A stretch of DNA of 64,000 nt from Bin87 sp965203855. Its GTDB lineage: Bacteria; Chloroflexota; Dehalococcoidia; Lucifugimonadales; UBA3495. Below the pieces are notes generated by a model, which did not search any database, had not been told where the DNA came from, and saw only the letters and a list, made by a program, of their open reading frames with translations. The stretch spans positions 62,001 to 126,000 of the forward strand of contig CBDBDN010000007.1 of the NCBI GenBank assembly GCA_965203855.1. Reading direction: 5' to 3'. Positions 8,622 through 17,832 of the stretch are shown piece after piece (within the stretch, counting starts at the first letter, position 1; each line of letters opens with the position of its first letter). The position numbers and the translations under genes are program-made.

Positions 8622-8830
8622 CGTCATTCCGTCCCTCCTTACCGCCATTCCGGCGCAAGCCGGAATCCATAACCGCCGCCGCCATTCCCAACCCCCCAAC
8701 CGTCATTCCGCCCCTCCTTACCGCCATTCCGGCGCAAGCCGGAATCCATAACCGCCGCCGCCATTCCCAACCCCCCAACCGTCATTCCGTCCCTCCTTAC
8801 CGTCATTCCGGCGCAAGCCGGAATCTATGG
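8622..8830. repeat. 79-bp tandem repeat, about 2.6 copies
   Basis: Units at 8622-8700 and 8701-8779 are nearly identical; a third partial unit runs from 8780 to about 8830. Each unit carries CGTCATTCCG, a CTCCTTACC spacer and the palindrome ATTCCGGC-GCAA-GCCGGAAT. There are no unique spacers, so it is not CRISPR. Confidence 0.9.
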
Positions 8831-8965
8831 CCGCCGCCCCCATCACCATAACCGCCGCCGCCGTCGCCCGCTCCCGGCGCCAGCCGAAATAACCGCCAAT
8901 TCGGCAACACGCCCCCCAATCGCCCCTACCTATCCCATCATCAAAGAGAGTATGATATTGGCGCT

Positions 8966-10522
8966 ATGGCGGGGCCGGACGCTGCCCCGCTACTTTCACC
9001 GCATACCGGGGTTCGTTTGCTGCCACGCATCACCCGCAGCCGCAATTATAAATGGTGGGTTTTCTGGACCGTCGCCGCCGGCACCTTCTTCTCGGTGGTT
9101 GACCACGGCAGCGTCCTGATTGCGCTGCCGGGCATCGAATCCCACTTTGACGCCACCCTGGAATCCGTGCAGTGGGTCGTCGTCGCCTACGCCCTTACCA
9201 TCAGCGCCCTGCTGCTCCCTATGGGCCGCCTTGGCGATGTAGCCGGACGCCGCCGCGTCTATGTAGCCGGCGCCGCCATTTTCGTCATCGGTTCCCTCGG
9301 CTCCACCTTTGCCCCCAGCCTGGGCGCCTTGATCGCCTTCCGGGTACTGCAAGGCATCGGCTCCGGCATGGTGCAGGGCTGCGGTATGGGTATGTTCATC
9401 GCCGCATTCCCCGACGCCGAGCGCGGCAAAGCCTTGGGAATGCATCTCAGCGTAGTCGGACTGGGCGCCATTGCCGGGCCGGCCGTCGGCGGTTTCCTCG
9501 TCGCCTGGCTCGGCTGGCCCTGGGTCTTTTTCATCAACGTCCCTACCGGCGCCGTCGTCTTGGCCTTTTCTTGGCTGCTGCTGGAGCGCAGCCCCGACGC
9601 CGGCCAGTACCGCAGCGGACGGCAGAACGCTTTCGACTGGATTGGCGCCGGGCTGTCCGGCGTCATCCTCCTGGTAATGCTGGTGATAGTAGGCAACGGC
9701 AACGCCTTGGGCTGGGTATCCCTATGGGTAATCGCCGGCGCCGCCGCCGTCGTCATAATGACCGCCGCCTTCATCTGGTGGGAACTCCGCTTCCGCTCTC
9801 CGATGCTGGAGCTGCGGCTCTTCGCCAACCGCATTTTCGGACTGGGCGTAGCGGCGGCATGGCTGTCGTTTTTCGGCACTTCCGCCGCCCGCTTTATGAT
9901 GCCGTTCTACCTCCAACGCGTGCTGTCCTACTCCCCGGAACAAGTAGGCCTGATGATGATACCGGCCGCGCTGTGCATGGTAATCCTGGGGCCATTAAGC
10001 GGACGATTGTCCGACCGCTTTGGCTGGCCCGCTTTCACTATCGGCGGCATATCCCTGTCGGCGGCCGGCGCCTTTGTATTCGCCTTTGCCCTCTCCGAGC
10101 AGTCGCCCTTGTGGCTGATTATCGGCGTCCTGATGATGCAAAGCTCCGGCACCGGACTGTTCAATTCCCCCAACAGCAGCAGCATAATCAGCGTGGTTGA
10201 CCGCAGCCGGTATGGCGTAGTCTCGGCCCTCACCCAGCTCGTGCGAAACTCCGCCAATGTGGTAAGCGTCGCCGTGGCGACTACCATCGTAGTCTCAACC
10301 ATGGCAGCCTACGGCGTCGCGCCAAAGCTGGACGCCGTCAACCCGGCGGTAGCCCCCGCCTTTGTCGCCGGGCTGAAATGGGCCTTTCTCGCGATGGGCG
10401 TCTGCCTCAGCATCGGTTCCGCAATCTCAATAGCCCGCGCCATCCGTCGCAGCCCCAAGCCGTCCACCATAACGGACGAAACCCCTACCGCTGCTCCCGC
10501 CAACACCCCCGGCGACGACTAA
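8966..10522 (+). CDS. DHA2-family MFS drug/H+ exporter
   Basis: A 518-residue inner-membrane protein of the 14-helix DHA2 (EmrB/QacA) branch of the major facilitator superfamily. Such proteins export drugs or lipophilic compounds against proton uptake. Visible signatures: the acidic residue in TM1 (FFSVVDHGSVLIALP), the loop 2-3 motif GRLGDVAGRRRVYV, the RVLQGIGSGMVQG stretch of TM4 and the GPAVGGFL antiporter motif C region. A second member of the family with close local similarity lies at 17833-19311, on the other side of an RND pump. No convincing ribosome site precedes the ATG; the first 20 residues are poorly supported. Confidence 0.9.
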   Translation: MAGPDAAPLLSPHTGVRLLPRITRSRNYKWWVFWTVAAGTFFSVVDHGSVLIALPGIESHFDATLESVQWVVVAYALTISALLLPMGRLGDVAGRRRVYVAGAAIFVIGSLGSTFAPSLGALIAFRVLQGIGSGMVQGCGMGMFIAAFPDAERGKALGMHLSVVGLGAIAGPAVGGFLVAWLGWPWVFFINVPTGAVVLAFSWLLLERSPDAGQYRSGRQNAFDWIGAGLSGVILLVMLVIVGNGNALGWVSLWVIAGAAAVVIMTAAFIWWELRFRSPMLELRLFANRIFGLGVAAAWLSFFGTSAARFMMPFYLQRVLSYSPEQVGLMMIPAALCMVILGPLSGRLSDRFGWPAFTIGGISLSAAGAFVFAFALSEQSPLWLIIGVLMMQSSGTGLFNSPNSSSIISVVDRSRYGVVSALTQLVRNSANVVSVAVATTIVVSTMAAYGVAPKLDAVNPAVAPAFVAGLKWAFLAMGVCLSIGSAISIARAIRRSPKPSTITDETPTAAPANTPGDD

Positions 10523-10573
10523 CCCCACCCCGTCATCCGAACCCCCAACCGTCATTCCGAACCCCCAACCGTC

Positions 10574-10593
10574 ATTCCGGCGCAAGCCGGAAT
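10574..10593. repeat. Dispersed palindrome, GCAA loop
   Basis: Perfect ATTCCGGC-GCAA-GCCGGAAT with CGTC before it, the same element as in the 79-bp tandem repeat. The following 30 nt (10602-10631) resemble the reverse complement of 42997-43023. Confidence 0.85.
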
Positions 10594-10692
10594 CCAAAAT
10601 CCCCATTCATCCCCTCCATCCATGCCATTACCTAATCCTGTCCATCCTGTCCATCGGTGTAAAAATTCCCTCCCGCCAATGACACCAACCTC

Positions 10693-10720
10693 TTGCCAAG
10701 CCGTACAGTCGTGCTATAAT
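10693..10720 (+). promoter_or_regulatory. Sigma-70-type promoter of the RNA candidate
   Basis: TTGCCA at 10693-10698, a 16-nt spacer and a perfect TATAAT at 10715-10720. The start is expected near 10727. No ribosome site or ORF follows. Confidence 0.75.
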
Positions 10721-10726
10721 CAGATT

Positions 10727-10970
10727 CGTCAGGCAGCCAATCTCCGAGCCCACCAGTTTCCAGGTCGTTACGGTCATTCAGCAATCAAGTCGCACCGGCG
10801 TTCTCTACTCGCCCACGGTCAAACTAACCGAAGGAGTCGGGTCCTGCCAAGGCGCCAGACGGAGCGCCCTGTCCCCGGACGAAAAGCCAGCCTCGTCAAA
10901 AGCAACGCGCAAAACCTCCGGCCGTAGGGCTGAAACCGACCTGGAAACCAAAAAACTCGGAAACCCGAAC
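10727..10970 (+). ncRNA. Candidate structured RNA, 6S-like architecture
   Basis: A strong promoter fires into about 240 nt with no credible ORF. Bases 10756-10767 (GTTTCCAGGTCG) and 10937-10948 are perfect reverse complements, giving a 12-bp closing stem over about 193 nt. Just inside, TTCAGC (about 10777-10782) can pair with GCTGAA (about 10929-10934). Near the centre, GGCGC (10851-10855) and GCGCC (10864-10868) close an 8-nt loop, flanked by further G/C pairing (GTCGGG near 10836 with CCCCGGAC near 10873). A long rod interrupted by a central open region is the layout of 6S RNA, the RNA polymerase decoy. I see no sequence signature that proves it; SRP RNA, tmRNA and RNase P RNA do not fit. 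Confidence 0.5.
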
Positions 10971-11146
10971 CCCGCTAGCAAGTTCGATCAACCGCCTGAC
11001 ACGCCTGACACCAGCCTGACAACCCCCCATCCTGTACCAACGGAGGCACCGCCACCCCAGCAAAACAACCTAACGCCGCTGCCGCAGCCGGACGGACGGG
11101 AACCAATCCCGCCCCACCCCCGCCCATCGGCGTCAATTCCCCCAAC

Positions 11147-11174
11147 CGTCATTCCGGCGCCAGCCGGAATGACG
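11147..11174. repeat. Perfect 12-bp palindrome of the dispersed family
   Basis: CGTCATTCCGGC and its exact reverse complement surround GCCA. Here the CGTC flank is also mirrored, and the element ends 10 nt before the stop of the minus-strand oxidoreductase, so it may act as its terminator. Confidence 0.85.
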
Positions 11175-11184
11175 ACGCCGCAAC

Positions 11185-12234
11185 TTAATCCGCCCCGGCG
11201 AAACGGGGCATCACCTCTTTGGCGAACAGCTCCATCGACCGCAGCTGTTTCCGCTGCTCCAGCCCGCCGAAAGCGAAGTTGCACCCGAAATAACGGACGC
11301 CCGCATCTCGCAGCGCCCCGATCTTGGCGGCGCACTGCTCCGGCGTGCCGATGAACGCCCGGTGCTCCGCCAGATACTCGTAAGTCGGCGGATAAACGGT
11401 ACGCCGCCGCCGGTAGTCATCCAGCCGCTGATGCACCTCGCTGCCCACCGGAAACTCCCGCCGCCAGGTGTTCACATCCAAAGTCCAGTTCAGCGCGTCG
11501 CGCGCGTCCCGATGCGCCTGCTCCTCGGTTTCCGCTACATAAAAATAGCGGAAAAACGGCACTTCCCCCGCGCCGGTAGCCGCCCCATGCTGCCGCGTCA
11601 GCGCCAAAAAGCGATTCAGCAACTCAATCGCCTCCCCCGTGTCCAGCACTACCCCCACAATCAGCCGCCGCCCGGTAGATGCCACAAAGTCCAGCGACTC
11701 CGCGCTCCGCGTAGCGGCCACATACACCGGCGGATGCGGCTGTTGCAGCGGCGTCGGCACCAAATTAATCCGCTTCACAGTGTGAAATTCGCCTTCAATC
11801 GTGCAGTCCGGCGTCGTCCATAGCCGCTGCACCATCTCAATCGTTTCCCGATAGCGCGCTTGGCTCTCGGCGTGGTCAATCCCAAAATTGGCATACTCGG
11901 AACCCGCCGCCCCTCGTCCGAACCCCACATCCAGCCGCCCGTCGCTGATGACATCCAGCGTCGCGGTATCCTCCGCCAGCCGCACCGGATGATGCAGCGG
12001 CGGTATCAGCACCGCCGTCCCCAGCCGGATGCGCGCCGTGCGCGCCGCAATGTTCCCGGCAATCAGCAGCGACGATGCCCCCAGCCCGTACCGCGTAAAA
12101 TGATGCTCCGCCAGCCAGATGGCCTTAAAGCCCAGCTCCTCGCCGACTACGGCCTGCTCAATCAGATCGGCGTAAAGGCCGCGCGCCGTGCGCTCCTCCG
12201 GCCAGGGTATATGCGAAAACAGGGCGAAATCCAT
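11185..12234 (-). CDS. Luciferase-like (LLM) flavin-dependent oxidoreductase
   Basis: A 349-residue member of the bacterial luciferase-like monooxygenase superfamily: TIM-barrel enzymes that use FMNH2 or F420 to oxidise diverse substrates. Family marks: AIWLAEHHF (about 39-47), RLGTAVLIPPLHHPVRLAEDTATLD split over strands 3-4, GRLDVGFGRG, and the C-terminal FIGTPEQCAAKI cofactor-binding stretch. AGGAGG lies about 5 nt before the ATG. It is monocistronic, with a long intergenic gap on its promoter side. The substrate cannot be read from sequence. Confidence 0.9.
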   Translation of the reverse strand: MDFALFSHIPWPEERTARGLYADLIEQAVVGEELGFKAIWLAEHHFTRYGLGASSLLIAGNIAARTARIRLGTAVLIPPLHHPVRLAEDTATLDVISDGRLDVGFGRGAAGSEYANFGIDHAESQARYRETIEMVQRLWTTPDCTIEGEFHTVKRINLVPTPLQQPHPPVYVAATRSAESLDFVASTGRRLIVGVVLDTGEAIELLNRFLALTRQHGAATGAGEVPFFRYFYVAETEEQAHRDARDALNWTLDVNTWRREFPVGSEVHQRLDDYRRRRTVYPPTYEYLAEHRAFIGTPEQCAAKIGALRDAGVRYFGCNFAFGGLEQRKQLRSMELFAKEVMPRFAGAD

Positions 12235-12560
12235 TCCGTCCTCCTTGCTTGCAGGGTATCGCTATCGGTCGGGGTATCTATCGCCGCCAGTGTACTATAC
12301 CGCACAACCGGCGGCGCGGCTTGCCGATACCCCACATTTCCCCAACTCCCCCGATTTGCGCCCCCGCCTAAATCCGCAGCCCATCCCGCCGGCGTAACAA
12401 CCATAGTATCAACAGCCCCGCCATTATTCCGGGCGGTATGGTATGATTGATACGATTTAAACGAAACGGATCCAGCCGGCCCCGGTTAGCTTCCCGGCCC
12501 GCCGGTCCGTTCTGCTGCTACCCGTTCTACTGCTGCGATGAATGATTTGACGAGGGCATC
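12235..12560. other. Divergent intergenic region
   Basis: No gene. It separates the minus-strand oxidoreductase from the plus-strand RND pump. A minus-strand TACACT followed by GGCGGC (12283-12294) fits the -10 block found at other genes here. No clear promoter for the RND gene was found. Confidence 0.6.
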
Positions 12561-15500
12561 GTGACCATCATTACCCGATTAGCGTTGAGCCGGAAATCGG
12601 TAACCATAATGGTGATGCTCCTGGCGCTGGGCGGCGGCATCTATTCTTATAACCGCCTCCAGCAGGAGCTGTTCCCCGACATCAGCTTCGGCAGCGTCAT
12701 CGTCTGGACCGGCTACGCCCAAGGCGACCCCATTACCGTCGCCAGCGAGGTTACCGAGCCAATCGAGGACGCCATCATCGGCATGGCCGACCTGAACCGG
12801 GTCACTTCCATATCCACGGCCAATACCTCCATCGTAACGGCTAATTTCGTTACCGGCTCCGACGCCGAAAACGCGGAGGACGAAATTACCAGCCGCGTCA
12901 GCGGCCTGAACCTCCCCGACGACGCCGGCGCCCCCACCGTAGTGCGGATTACCACCGACATTTTCCCCGTCATGCGCTACAGCGTTACCGGCGACCGCGA
13001 TATTCCCGCCCTCCGCCGCATCATCGACGACCAGATTGTCCCCCCCCTGGAGGCCATCGACGGCGTCTATGATGTAACCGTCCAGGGCGGCATCACCGAG
13101 CGCGTCTCCGTAATCGTTGACCCCGAAAGCCTGGACGAATACGACCTCTCCATCCAGAGTGTCATCGCCGCCGTATCCGGCAACTCCATTGACCTCAACG
13201 CCGGCTCCATCGAGCAGGGCGACCGGTCTTTGGCGCTGCGGACTTATCACGGCTACACCGACCTGGATGCCATACGCCGCATCCCCGTCGGTTTCAAGCG
13301 CGGCAGCCCCACGCCCGGCCCCGGCGGCGCCGTCGCCCCCATCCCCCTTTCCGATGTGGCCCGGGTGGTAATTGACACCCCCCAGGCCGGCGCCGTTTCC
13401 CGCACTAACGGCCATACCTCCATTTCGGTGTCCGTCCTGCGCCTCCCCGACGGCAACACCATCGAAGTTACCGACGCCGTCCTGGCAGTGGTAGATGGCC
13501 TGGAACTGCCCTCCGATGTCCATATGGAACTGCTGGAAAACAGCGGGCCGCCCCTCCAGGAACAACTCAACAGCGTCATGACCCAGGGCGCGCAGGGCTT
13601 CGGCATCGCCGTCCTCGCCATATTCCTCTTCCTGCTCCAAATCCGACCCTCGGCCGTCCGCGGCATCCTCAACACCCTGCGCCCTACGCTTATTATCGCC
13701 ATCTCCATACCCCTCAGCGTCATGGTTACCATGATCGTGATGGCGGTCTTTGACTGGACCCTCAACTTTATGAGCCTCGCCGGCCTGGCCATCGCCGTCG
13801 GCCGCATCGTGGACGACAGCATCGTCGTCCTGGAAAACACCTACCGCCATGTGCAAGCCGGCGAACCCCGCAGCACGGCGGCCATCCGGGGCGCCCAGGA
13901 AGTCGGCGCCGCTATCGTCGGCTCCACGCTGACCACCGTGGCCGTGTTCCTCCCGCTGGCTTTTATCCCCGGCCAGGTAGGGCAGTTTTTCCTACCCTTC
14001 GCCCAAACCGTCTGCGTATCCCTGCTCGCCTCAACTCTTATCGCCCTCACCGCCGTGCCCGTGCTCGGCTCCGCACTGCTCCGCCGCAACGATATGGCAA
14101 CGGATACTGCCGATGCGGACGCCCCGGCGCGCGACGACAGCACCTGGCTGCAACGCATCTACACCCCGCCCCTGGTCTGGGCCCTGCGCCATCGCCTGAT
14201 TACCCTACTCAGCTGCGTCATCGTCGTCGGCGCCAGCCTCTACCTCATTGTCCTGCTCCCCATTACCCTCTTCTCCGCCGGGCAGGTAGAATCGGCGCGC
14301 ATTGACCTCACTATGCCCGAAGGCGCCAACGCCACCGCAATGTTCCGCGAAGTGCGCCAGGTCGAGCAGACCCTGGAAGGCTACCGGCAGCAGGGATATA
14401 TTGACACCTATCAGGTTACATTGGGGGCGACCAGCGACAACTTCGGCCCCAGCGCCGGCGAGGGCGGCTATGATGTCGCCGGCTTCTTTATCCCCTTGTC
14501 CGAAAATGCGCCGCCGGACATCATCGCGCAGCTGCGCCAGGATTTCACCGACAAAGCAAACGTCGACTTCCAGGTTTCCGCCGACCAGGGCGGGCCGCCC
14601 CAGGCCGGACTCGAAGCCACCATTACCGGCGCCAATTTCAGCAATGTCCAGGCCGCGGCGTCGCAGCTCCTGGAACGCATCAGCCCCCTCCCCGGCCTGG
14701 TCAATGTCCAAACCAACATCAGCGACACCGCCGAGGAACTAACCTTTGCCGTTGACCTCGACGAAGCCGGACGCTACGGCCTGGACTCCCGCTCCATAGC
14801 CACCCAAGTCCGTGCCTGGGTCTATGGCTCCGATGTCGCCGACGTCAGCCTTGAGGGAGATACCTACGACGTAGTAGTGCGCGGCCGGGATGACGCCGTT
14901 GACGAAATTCACGAACTGCAACGGCTGAATATCGGCGGGCCGCGCGGCAGCGCCCCCCTCGGCGCCATCAGCGACATCAAATCCACCGTAGGCCCCTCGC
15001 GCGTTACGCATTACAACGGCGACCGCTCCATAACCATCAGCGGCTCTTTTGAGGGCCAGGACACTCAGGCCATCAGCGCTGAAGTCAGCCGCGTCATCGC
15101 CGCTACCGCGCTGCCCCCCGGCGTTACCGTCTACGAAGGCGGTTTTGCCAGCGACATCCAGGAGCAGTTCAACAATGTCTATGTCGCCATGGCCATCGGC
15201 GTCTCCCTGGTCTATCTGGTCATGGTCGCATCCCTGGGCTCGCTGCGCGACCCGTTCATCGTCGTGTTAAGTATGCCCTTGGCCATAGTCGGCGCGCTGG
15301 TGGCCCTGTATGTTACCGACCGCGCCTTAAGCCTGCCCGCAATGATGGGATTCCTCTTTCTTATCGGCATCGTCGTTACCAACGCCATCGTGCTGATTAC
15401 CTTCGTCAACCAGCTCCGCGAGCAAGGCGCCAACGCCCTGGACGCCATGATTGAAGCCGGCCGCACCCGGCTGCGCCCCATCCTGATGACGGCTTTCACT

Positions 15501-15743
15501 ACCATCCTCGCCATCTTTCCCCTGGCCTTCAGCGACAGCAACGGCCTGGTCGGCGCCGAACTGGCCACAGTCGTCATCGGCGGCCTGGTCAGCTCCACCT
15601 TCCTAACGCTGATTGCCGTTCCCGTAACCTATATGCTGTTCCACGAATCTATCCCCAACGGCTGGGCCCGGTTGCAACGGCTAATCAGGCGCCAACCCGC
15701 CCCGCCTCTGGCCGCCGAAGCAATGAGCGCATCAGACGATTGA
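12561..15743 (+). CDS. RND multidrug efflux transporter, AcrB/HAE1 type
   Basis: A 1060-residue inner-membrane proton-driven pump. TM1 is at residues about 12-30, followed by a large periplasmic porter domain. TM2-6 begin near residue 345 with the family motifs GRIVDDSIVVLEN (TM4, with the proton-relay Asp pair) and FLPLAFIPG. A second porter domain covers about 560-860, and TM8-12 include GIVVTNAIVLI and FPLAF. The length and repeat architecture fit. A GTG start is used with GAGGG close by; an overlapping ATG upstream is out of frame and stops at once. The adaptor gene follows after 188 nt. In monoderm-like Chloroflexota such pumps work without a TolC-type channel, but the envelope type cannot be judged here. 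Confidence 0.93.
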   Translation: MTIITRLALSRKSVTIMVMLLALGGGIYSYNRLQQELFPDISFGSVIVWTGYAQGDPITVASEVTEPIEDAIIGMADLNRVTSISTANTSIVTANFVTGSDAENAEDEITSRVSGLNLPDDAGAPTVVRITTDIFPVMRYSVTGDRDIPALRRIIDDQIVPPLEAIDGVYDVTVQGGITERVSVIVDPESLDEYDLSIQSVIAAVSGNSIDLNAGSIEQGDRSLALRTYHGYTDLDAIRRIPVGFKRGSPTPGPGGAVAPIPLSDVARVVIDTPQAGAVSRTNGHTSISVSVLRLPDGNTIEVTDAVLAVVDGLELPSDVHMELLENSGPPLQEQLNSVMTQGAQGFGIAVLAIFLFLLQIRPSAVRGILNTLRPTLIIAISIPLSVMVTMIVMAVFDWTLNFMSLAGLAIAVGRIVDDSIVVLENTYRHVQAGEPRSTAAIRGAQEVGAAIVGSTLTTVAVFLPLAFIPGQVGQFFLPFAQTVCVSLLASTLIALTAVPVLGSALLRRNDMATDTADADAPARDDSTWLQRIYTPPLVWALRHRLITLLSCVIVVGASLYLIVLLPITLFSAGQVESARIDLTMPEGANATAMFREVRQVEQTLEGYRQQGYIDTYQVTLGATSDNFGPSAGEGGYDVAGFFIPLSENAPPDIIAQLRQDFTDKANVDFQVSADQGGPPQAGLEATITGANFSNVQAAASQLLERISPLPGLVNVQTNISDTAEELTFAVDLDEAGRYGLDSRSIATQVRAWVYGSDVADVSLEGDTYDVVVRGRDDAVDEIHELQRLNIGGPRGSAPLGAISDIKSTVGPSRVTHYNGDRSITISGSFEGQDTQAISAEVSRVIAATALPPGVTVYEGGFASDIQEQFNNVYVAMAIGVSLVYLVMVASLGSLRDPFIVVLSMPLAIVGALVALYVTDRALSLPAMMGFLFLIGIVVTNAIVLITFVNQLREQGANALDAMIEAGRTRLRPILMTAFTTILAIFPLAFSDSNGLVGAELATVVIGGLVSSTFLTLIAVPVTYMLFHESIPNGWARLQRLIRRQPAPPLAAEAMSASDD

Positions 15744-15788
15744 CGGCCCAGGCATTGATGTACCAGGCGTCAATGCCTGGGCCGTCAA
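15740..15788. repeat. Perfect 19-bp inverted repeat over the RND stop codon
   Basis: Bases 15740-15758 and 15770-15788 are exact reverse complements with an 11-nt loop. The left arm contains the RND stop codon (15741-15743). No T-tract follows, so it is more likely an RNA-stabilising or rho-related 3' structure than a classic terminator. Confidence 0.85.
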
Positions 15789-15931
15789 CGCCTTGCGTCC
15801 CTGCCTGAAATTCAGACCTTGAACCGCAGCGCCTTGACGATTCCTTAACCATACGACGCGACAATTGGATACCATAGCAGCAGCCCCGGCCCGGCTGGAC
15901 TGCTGACTCCCCGGAGACAGGAAAGTTGAAA

Positions 15932-17794
15932 ATGACTACCCCTCGCCTGCGGGCGATACCCCGAACCCTAATCCGTGCGACGGCCTTGGCCCTCTGCGCC
16001 GGCCTCGGCGTCATCGTCCTGGCCTGCTCGGCCGCCGCCGAACCCGGAGAAACGGCCGAGCCGCCCGCTGCTGCCGCCGCCCCGTCCGCAGAAACCGCCG
16101 TCGCACAGGACTTTCAGGCCCGGGGCGAACTGATTTTCAACACCCGCGTCAACCTCGCCTTTGAAATCCCCGGCGAAATCGGCGCCGTGAATGTAGCCGT
16201 CGGCGACCGCGTGTCGGCCGGCGATATATTGGCCACGCTGGACTCCGAAACCCAGACCGCCGCCCAAACCGCCGCCGCGCAGGCCAAAGTCAACGTGGAA
16301 AACGCCCAGGATCGCCTGGACCAGATAATGGGCCTGGAATCGTCCGACCCGCTGGTGCGCGCCCGCGCCGAAAGCGCCCTCGCCAACGCCGAAATTGCCC
16401 TGGAACGCGCCCAGGAAAGACTGGATGACTACCAGGTCAACTACGACGTGCAACTCGCCACGGCCCGCCAGAATGTCGCCAACTCCGAAGCCGCCGTCGA
16501 CCGCGCCGATGACGCCGTAACCGACTTTGGCGACAGCCATAGCGAGCAGTTCGCGCAGGCCCTGTCCAACCGCTCCACGGCGAAAATCGCGCTGGACAAC
16601 GCCGAAAAGGCCGTCCGCGACTTCCTGCCCCGGCATACCGAAACCGTAGCCCGGCTCCGCAGCCGCATCGCCGCCGCGGAAAACAACCTGGACGATGCCC
16701 GCGAAGCCGTCCGTGATTTTGAGACCAGCCACGCTGACCGGCTCGCTATGGCGCGGCAGGCCGTCGCGCAGGCGGAAACCGCCGTAACCGATGCCCAGGC
16801 CAAAATGGATGCTTTCAACCAGCAGATTGCGGACGAAAGCTTCTACACCAATCAGGAACGCAACGAAAACCCCGGCGCTACCTTTAACCCCACGCAGCTC
16901 CGCGCCCTGCGCGCCGGCATTGAACTGGCCGAAAAATCCCTCGCCGAAAAACAACGGGATCTGGACGAACTCCTCGCCGGCCCCAAAGAAAGCGACCGCA
17001 CCGTCGTCGTAGAACGGGTTGCCGAACTGGAAGCCGCCCTCGTTCAGCTGAACCTGCAAATGACCGACATCCAGGCCGGCCCCAACTCTAACGAACTGGA
17101 GCGCCTGGAAAATGCCGTAACCCTGGCCCGGGAACGCCTGGACCGCGCCGAAAGAGATTTGGCCGAAGCCCAAGCCGGTGTCGACGCAGTGGAATTAGCC
17201 CGCCTGCAAGCCGCCGCCGACCAATCCCGCGTCGCCTTGGAATCAGCCCGCAGCCAGCTGGCGCGCCTCGCCAAAGGCCCCGACCAGGCCGCGCTGGATG
17301 GACTCGTCAAAGACGTCGCAACCGCGCGCCAGGCCCGCGATGACCTAACCAAAAAAGTCGCCGCCGCCGATGTCGCCCTGGCCCAGGCCAACATTGACGC
17401 CGCCGCCGCCGCCTACACCGGCGCCGCCGCCGATGCCAACAAAACCATCCTGCGCGCCCCCATTGACGGCATCGTCCGCCTGGTAACCATCGCCCCCGGC
17501 GAAGCCGCAACCCTGGACGTCAGAGCAATACAGATTGTTGACCCCTACGACGTCAGCGTGCTCGGCCTGGTGGAATCCAACTATATTGGCCGCATCAGCG
17601 TGGCGGCTCCGGCCGAAGTAACTCTGTCCGCCGTCCCCGACCAGGTGTTTGCCGCCCAAGTTGCCGAAATCAGCGATACGGCCCGCACCGAGCGCGGCAT
17701 CATCAGCTTTCCCGTGATGTTCAATGTAACCGTCCCGCAGAATGCGCCCGCGCCCATCCTGCCCGGCCTGGTCGGCGTTACAGTTCGCCAGTAG
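15932..17794 (+). CDS. RND adaptor (membrane fusion) lipoprotein
   Basis: A 620-residue periplasmic adaptor of the HlyD/AcrA class that couples the upstream RND pump. The signal peptide ends in a lipobox (IVLAC, Cys32), so the protein is probably lipid-anchored. A biotinyl-lipoyl half (IPGEIGAVNVAVGDRVSAGD, about 75-95) precedes an unusually long alpha-helical hairpin (about 100-500) rich in Ala, Glu, Arg and Gln heptads. The second lipoyl half (TILRAPIDGIVRLVTIAPGE) and beta-barrel domain end the protein. The hairpin is well over twice the length in AcrA. ATG 15932 is preferred over TTG 15926, with AGGA 9 nt upstream. Confidence 0.88.
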   Translation: MTTPRLRAIPRTLIRATALALCAGLGVIVLACSAAAEPGETAEPPAAAAAPSAETAVAQDFQARGELIFNTRVNLAFEIPGEIGAVNVAVGDRVSAGDILATLDSETQTAAQTAAAQAKVNVENAQDRLDQIMGLESSDPLVRARAESALANAEIALERAQERLDDYQVNYDVQLATARQNVANSEAAVDRADDAVTDFGDSHSEQFAQALSNRSTAKIALDNAEKAVRDFLPRHTETVARLRSRIAAAENNLDDAREAVRDFETSHADRLAMARQAVAQAETAVTDAQAKMDAFNQQIADESFYTNQERNENPGATFNPTQLRALRAGIELAEKSLAEKQRDLDELLAGPKESDRTVVVERVAELEAALVQLNLQMTDIQAGPNSNELERLENAVTLARERLDRAERDLAEAQAGVDAVELARLQAAADQSRVALESARSQLARLAKGPDQAALDGLVKDVATARQARDDLTKKVAAADVALAQANIDAAAAAYTGAAADANKTILRAPIDGIVRLVTIAPGEAATLDVRAIQIVDPYDVSVLGLVESNYIGRISVAAPAEVTLSAVPDQVFAAQVAEISDTARTERGIISFPVMFNVTVPQNAPAPILPGLVGVTVRQ

Positions 17795-17832
17795 TCCGGC
17801 GATAATCCCCTCTGGAACGAGCGTAGCCCCCC

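Larger units (their letters stand above)
8429..8965. other. Intergenic gap with promoter and tandem repeats
   Basis: No supported gene. It contains the pepP promoter on the minus strand (8469-8497) and a 79-bp tandem repeat (8622-8830). The last 130 nt hold nothing I can name except a TATGAT near 8951. Confidence 0.65.
10523..11184. other. Long intergenic region with an RNA candidate
   Basis: A 662-nt gap without a convincing ORF. In order: a palindrome (10574-10593), a stretch with repeated CCTGTCCATC (about 10635-10655), a strong promoter (10693-10720), the candidate structured RNA (10727-10970), short GCCTGACAC repeats (about 10993-11022) and a long perfect palindrome (11147-11174). Confidence 0.7.

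Noticed and set aside
8622..8830. A short CRISPR array
   Set aside because: The units are direct 79-bp tandem copies without unique spacers, and no cas genes are present.
15740..15788. A classic rho-independent terminator after the RND gene
   Set aside because: The stem is excellent but no T-tract follows on either strand, so I list it as an inverted repeat only.
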